Shown: piece after piece, positions 5,827-7,658 of the stretch
Layout of the letters: every line of letters starts with the position of its first letter
Position numbering within the stretch: the first letter of the stretch is position 1
DNA from: Trueperaceae bacterium
Lineage (GTDB): Bacteria; Deinococcota; Deinococci; Deinococcales; Trueperaceae
Reading direction: 5' to 3'
Length of the DNA stretch: 7,658 nt
NCBI GenBank assembly: GCA_007128755.1
Contig: SKWV01000033.1
Span: 1-7,658 of the forward strand
The notes under the pieces: generated by a model
Seen by the model: the letters and a program-made list of their open reading frames with translations, nothing else
What the model was told of the DNA's origin: nothing
The model's database searches: none
Translations under genes and position numbers: made by a program

Positions 5827-7658
5827 TCAGTCGGGCGGGCGCTGGATGTTGATCGTGATCGTCCGGCTGGCGGTGAGGCCCGTGTCGGGATCCGTCACGA
5901 TCACACGCACCTCCCACGGCTGGAAGACGCTCGAGCCGCTGTATGGGAAGAAGATCTCCTTCGAGGATCCGGTCCCCTCGTCACGCCAGGTAGCCAGGTC
6001 GGATCGGCGCGTCGCCCAGCGATAGGCACTCGCCGGCAAGGCTCCACCAGCCCCCTTCGTCCCGAGCGCCACGAAGTCCACGCTGATGCCGTTCTGGTCC
6101 TCGAGATGATCGAACCAGGCGAACGTCGCTCCGTCCTGAGGGCTCACGATCGTGACGCTCGGAGGCGTGCCGGTCACGACGTTGAACGAGACCTGGCTCG
6201 ACGCCGCTCCGTAGACCACGAAGAGGGTAACGGATCCGGCGGTGGCGAACGTGTGGCTCGTGTTCGCGCCCGTGGCGATCAACGGTCCGCCGACGCTTCC
6301 CGTGCGCCACTCGATGGGGTACGTGGCGTCGCCCTTCTTCACGGCGTCGGCCCGAAGGGTCATGGGTGTGCCGGTCGCGTAGCTCCCACCCGCCACCGGT
6401 TCGAGGATGGCGACGGTCGGTGCGCATCCCGGAACGAGCTGGGTGGCGCCGAGGTCGCGGACGGTGATGCGCACCGTCTGTGAGACGCGTGGGCCGGTCG
6501 TACCCTGCCGCGCCTCGGCGCGTACGAAGTACGACCCGTCGCAAAGGGTACGGGTGATCGTCTCGCCGGTCACCGACGTGCCGAACGTGAAGGGCGTGGA
6601 GCCCTGGACGTTCTCACGGGTCCAGGTGATGCTCGGCCCGAGGTTGAAGCCCGAGGCCACGGCCCGCAAGTTGATCGGGCCCTCGTCGACCGTCGAGAAG
6701 GCCGCGGGCGTCGCGATCCTGAGTCCGGGGAAGCGCAACGTGTGCTCGACCGTTGCGGTCCTGCTCGTGTTGCTGACGACGACGTAGTAGCGCTGAGCCC
6801 CGTTGACCGTCAGGTCCGCGGACGAGGCGTCCGCTTGGCCGTGGCAACCCGTGGTGCCGGCCTGGCCGTCTCGGTAGAAGATCGACTGCGTGAACGACGA
6901 GGCGGACGTCACACCCATGCTGGCGAGGTACGAGGCGTGCACGGGTGCGGAGAAGTCGACCCGGTAGACGTGCGAGGTGAGGGGCTCGAGCGTCCGGGTC
7001 TGGAAGGGTGGCGGCGTCCCCTCGACGTACGACAGGACCGTGGGTGTCGCGCTCCCGGCCGTGAAGGCGCAGGTCTGCCCGAAGCGGTTCGACCGCATGT
7101 CGACCTGCTTGGTGAACACGTGGTTCTTGATCCACTCCCAGTACGCCCTGGGCAGGCCCGACAGGCTGCCGGATCCACCGAACGCGGTGGGGTAGTTCGT
7201 GCGCAACACGGCGTCGACGTCGCTGGCGCGTTGCCCGCGCGCCATGAAGTCACGCAGGAAGGTCGCGTCGTCGTGATCGAACCGGCTCGCGAGGTAGATC
7301 CAGAAGTCCTGGGCTTCGTACTCCGACGATGGTCCTGCGAGCCACGCGCTGCCGGTCCACCTCGAGCGCTCCAGCGTGTCGCCCACATCCCGCACGACGC
7401 GGTTCGCGCGGGCGAGCGGGTCGTACCCGCTCTCGAGCAGGACCGCCTGCCCCTCCATGACCCACCGCGACGCGAGCCAGGTCGTGCCGGTGAAGCTCGG
7501 ATCGTAGCCGTACTGCGTGGCGTGCACGTACTCATGCCGCACGATGCGTCGGCTCGACTCTGCGACGCCCGAGGTCCCGATGGCGATCCAGATGCGCCCG
7601 GTAGAGGGCGAGAACATCCCGCCCGCGATGGCGGCGCTGCTCGGCCGGAGCTCGATCA
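5827..7658 (-). CDS. Probable secreted zinc metallopeptidase with C-terminal Ig-like modules (5' end outside window)
   Basis: The frame is open to the right edge (609 visible residues), so the start and any signal peptide are not seen. Residues here are numbered from an internal Met at 7617. HEYVH (28-32, bases 7522-7536) followed 22 residues later by Glu55 in WVMEGQA gives the gluzincin pattern: two His zinc ligands, a catalytic Glu and a third Glu ligand. WVMEGQAVLLESGY and the later YEAQDFWIYLASRF (100-113) resemble peptidase-MA-like or M1-related domains, covering about 1-175. After this come a beta-rich domain (about 190-298) and three Ig/PKD-like modules (about 299-390, 398-483, 486-593); the last two open with PTVAILEP and PSVTIVSP. 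Four cysteines (183, 258, 359, 398) and many Thr/Ser residues fit an extracytoplasmic protein. The substrate is unknown. It ends 203 bases before the ATPase operon with a hairpin between, so it is probably not co-regulated with it. Confidence 0.8.
   Translation of the reverse strand, partial: IELRPSSAAIAGGMFSPSTGRIWIAIGTSGVAESSRRIVRHEYVHATQYGYDPSFTGTTWLASRWVMEGQAVLLESGYDPLARANRVVRDVGDTLERSRWTGSAWLAGPSSEYEAQDFWIYLASRFDHDDATFLRDFMARGQRASDVDAVLRTNYPTAFGGSGSLSGLPRAYWEWIKNHVFTKQVDMRSNRFGQTCAFTAGSATPTVLSYVEGTPPPFQTRTLEPLTSHVYRVDFSAPVHASYLASMGVTSASSFTQSIFYRDGQAGTTGCHGQADASSADLTVNGAQRYYVVVSNTSRTATVEHTLRFPGLRIATPAAFSTVDEGPINLRAVASGFNLGPSITWTRENVQGSTPFTFGTSVTGETITRTLCDGSYFVRAEARQGTTGPRVSQTVRITVRDLGATQLVPGCAPTVAILEPVAGGSYATGTPMTLRADAVKKGDATYPIEWRTGSVGGPLIATGANTSHTFATAGSVTLFVVYGAASSQVSFNVVTGTPPSVTIVSPQDGATFAWFDHLEDQNGISVDFVALGTKGAGGALPASAYRWATRRSDLATWRDEGTGSSKEIFFPYSGSSVFQPWEVRVIVTDPDTGLTASRTITINIQRPPD

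Noticed and set aside
5624..5917. N-terminal extension of subunit E to a start at 5917
   Set aside because: The extension reads through the hairpin and into the peptidase gene, has no E-family similarity, and the ATG at 5623 has a good ribosome-binding site.
5662..6483. Plus-strand frame of 273 codons crossing the intergenic hairpin and the peptidase tail
   Set aside because: It runs through the inverted repeat and opposite the Ig-like modules; the product is Arg/Gly/Ala-rich with no recognisable domain.

Overview
This window comes from a bacterium with a very GC-rich genome, judged by eye from G/C at most third codon positions. All the genes I can support lie on the minus strand, so the biology reads from right to left. 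The phylum cannot be fixed from this sequence alone. The main content is a bacterial V-type (A/V-type) rotary ATPase operon in the order E - DUF2764-like protein - A - B - D - I. That is the order I recall from chlamydiae, spirochaetes and some Bacteroidetes, not the I-K-E-C-F-A-B-D order of archaea, Thermus/Deinococcus or enterococci.

Layout from right to left: (1) 7658-5827, the 3' part of a gene for a probably secreted zinc metallopeptidase. It has an HEYVH motif, a downstream glutamate in WVMEGQA, and a C-terminal tail of beta-sandwich/Ig-like modules; its start is outside the window. (2) 5826-5624, a 203-base intergenic gap with a very strong 17-bp inverted repeat, probably the terminator of the peptidase gene, and a weak sigma70-like promoter candidate for the ATPase operon. 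(3) 5623-1, the ATPase operon: subunit E (peripheral stalk), a 186-residue DUF2764-like protein with a TTG start, catalytic subunit A with an intact P-loop, subunit B with a degenerate P-loop, rotor-shaft subunit D, and the N-terminal cytoplasmic part of subunit I, cut by the left edge. The proteolipid ring subunit K is expected just beyond that edge.

Neighbouring ATPase genes overlap at all five junctions, by 4, 8, 8, 4 and 4 nt in transcription order. This indicates one tightly coupled translational unit, suited to building a complex of fixed stoichiometry. A and B form the catalytic hexamer, D the central shaft, and E together with the N-terminal domain of I the stator. Recognisable C, F and G/H subunits are absent from the visible operon. 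The DUF2764-like protein sits where such a missing part might be encoded and is the least understood component here. I saw no mobile elements, CRISPR arrays, tRNA or rRNA genes. The long plus-strand reading frames are antisense shadows of the operon.
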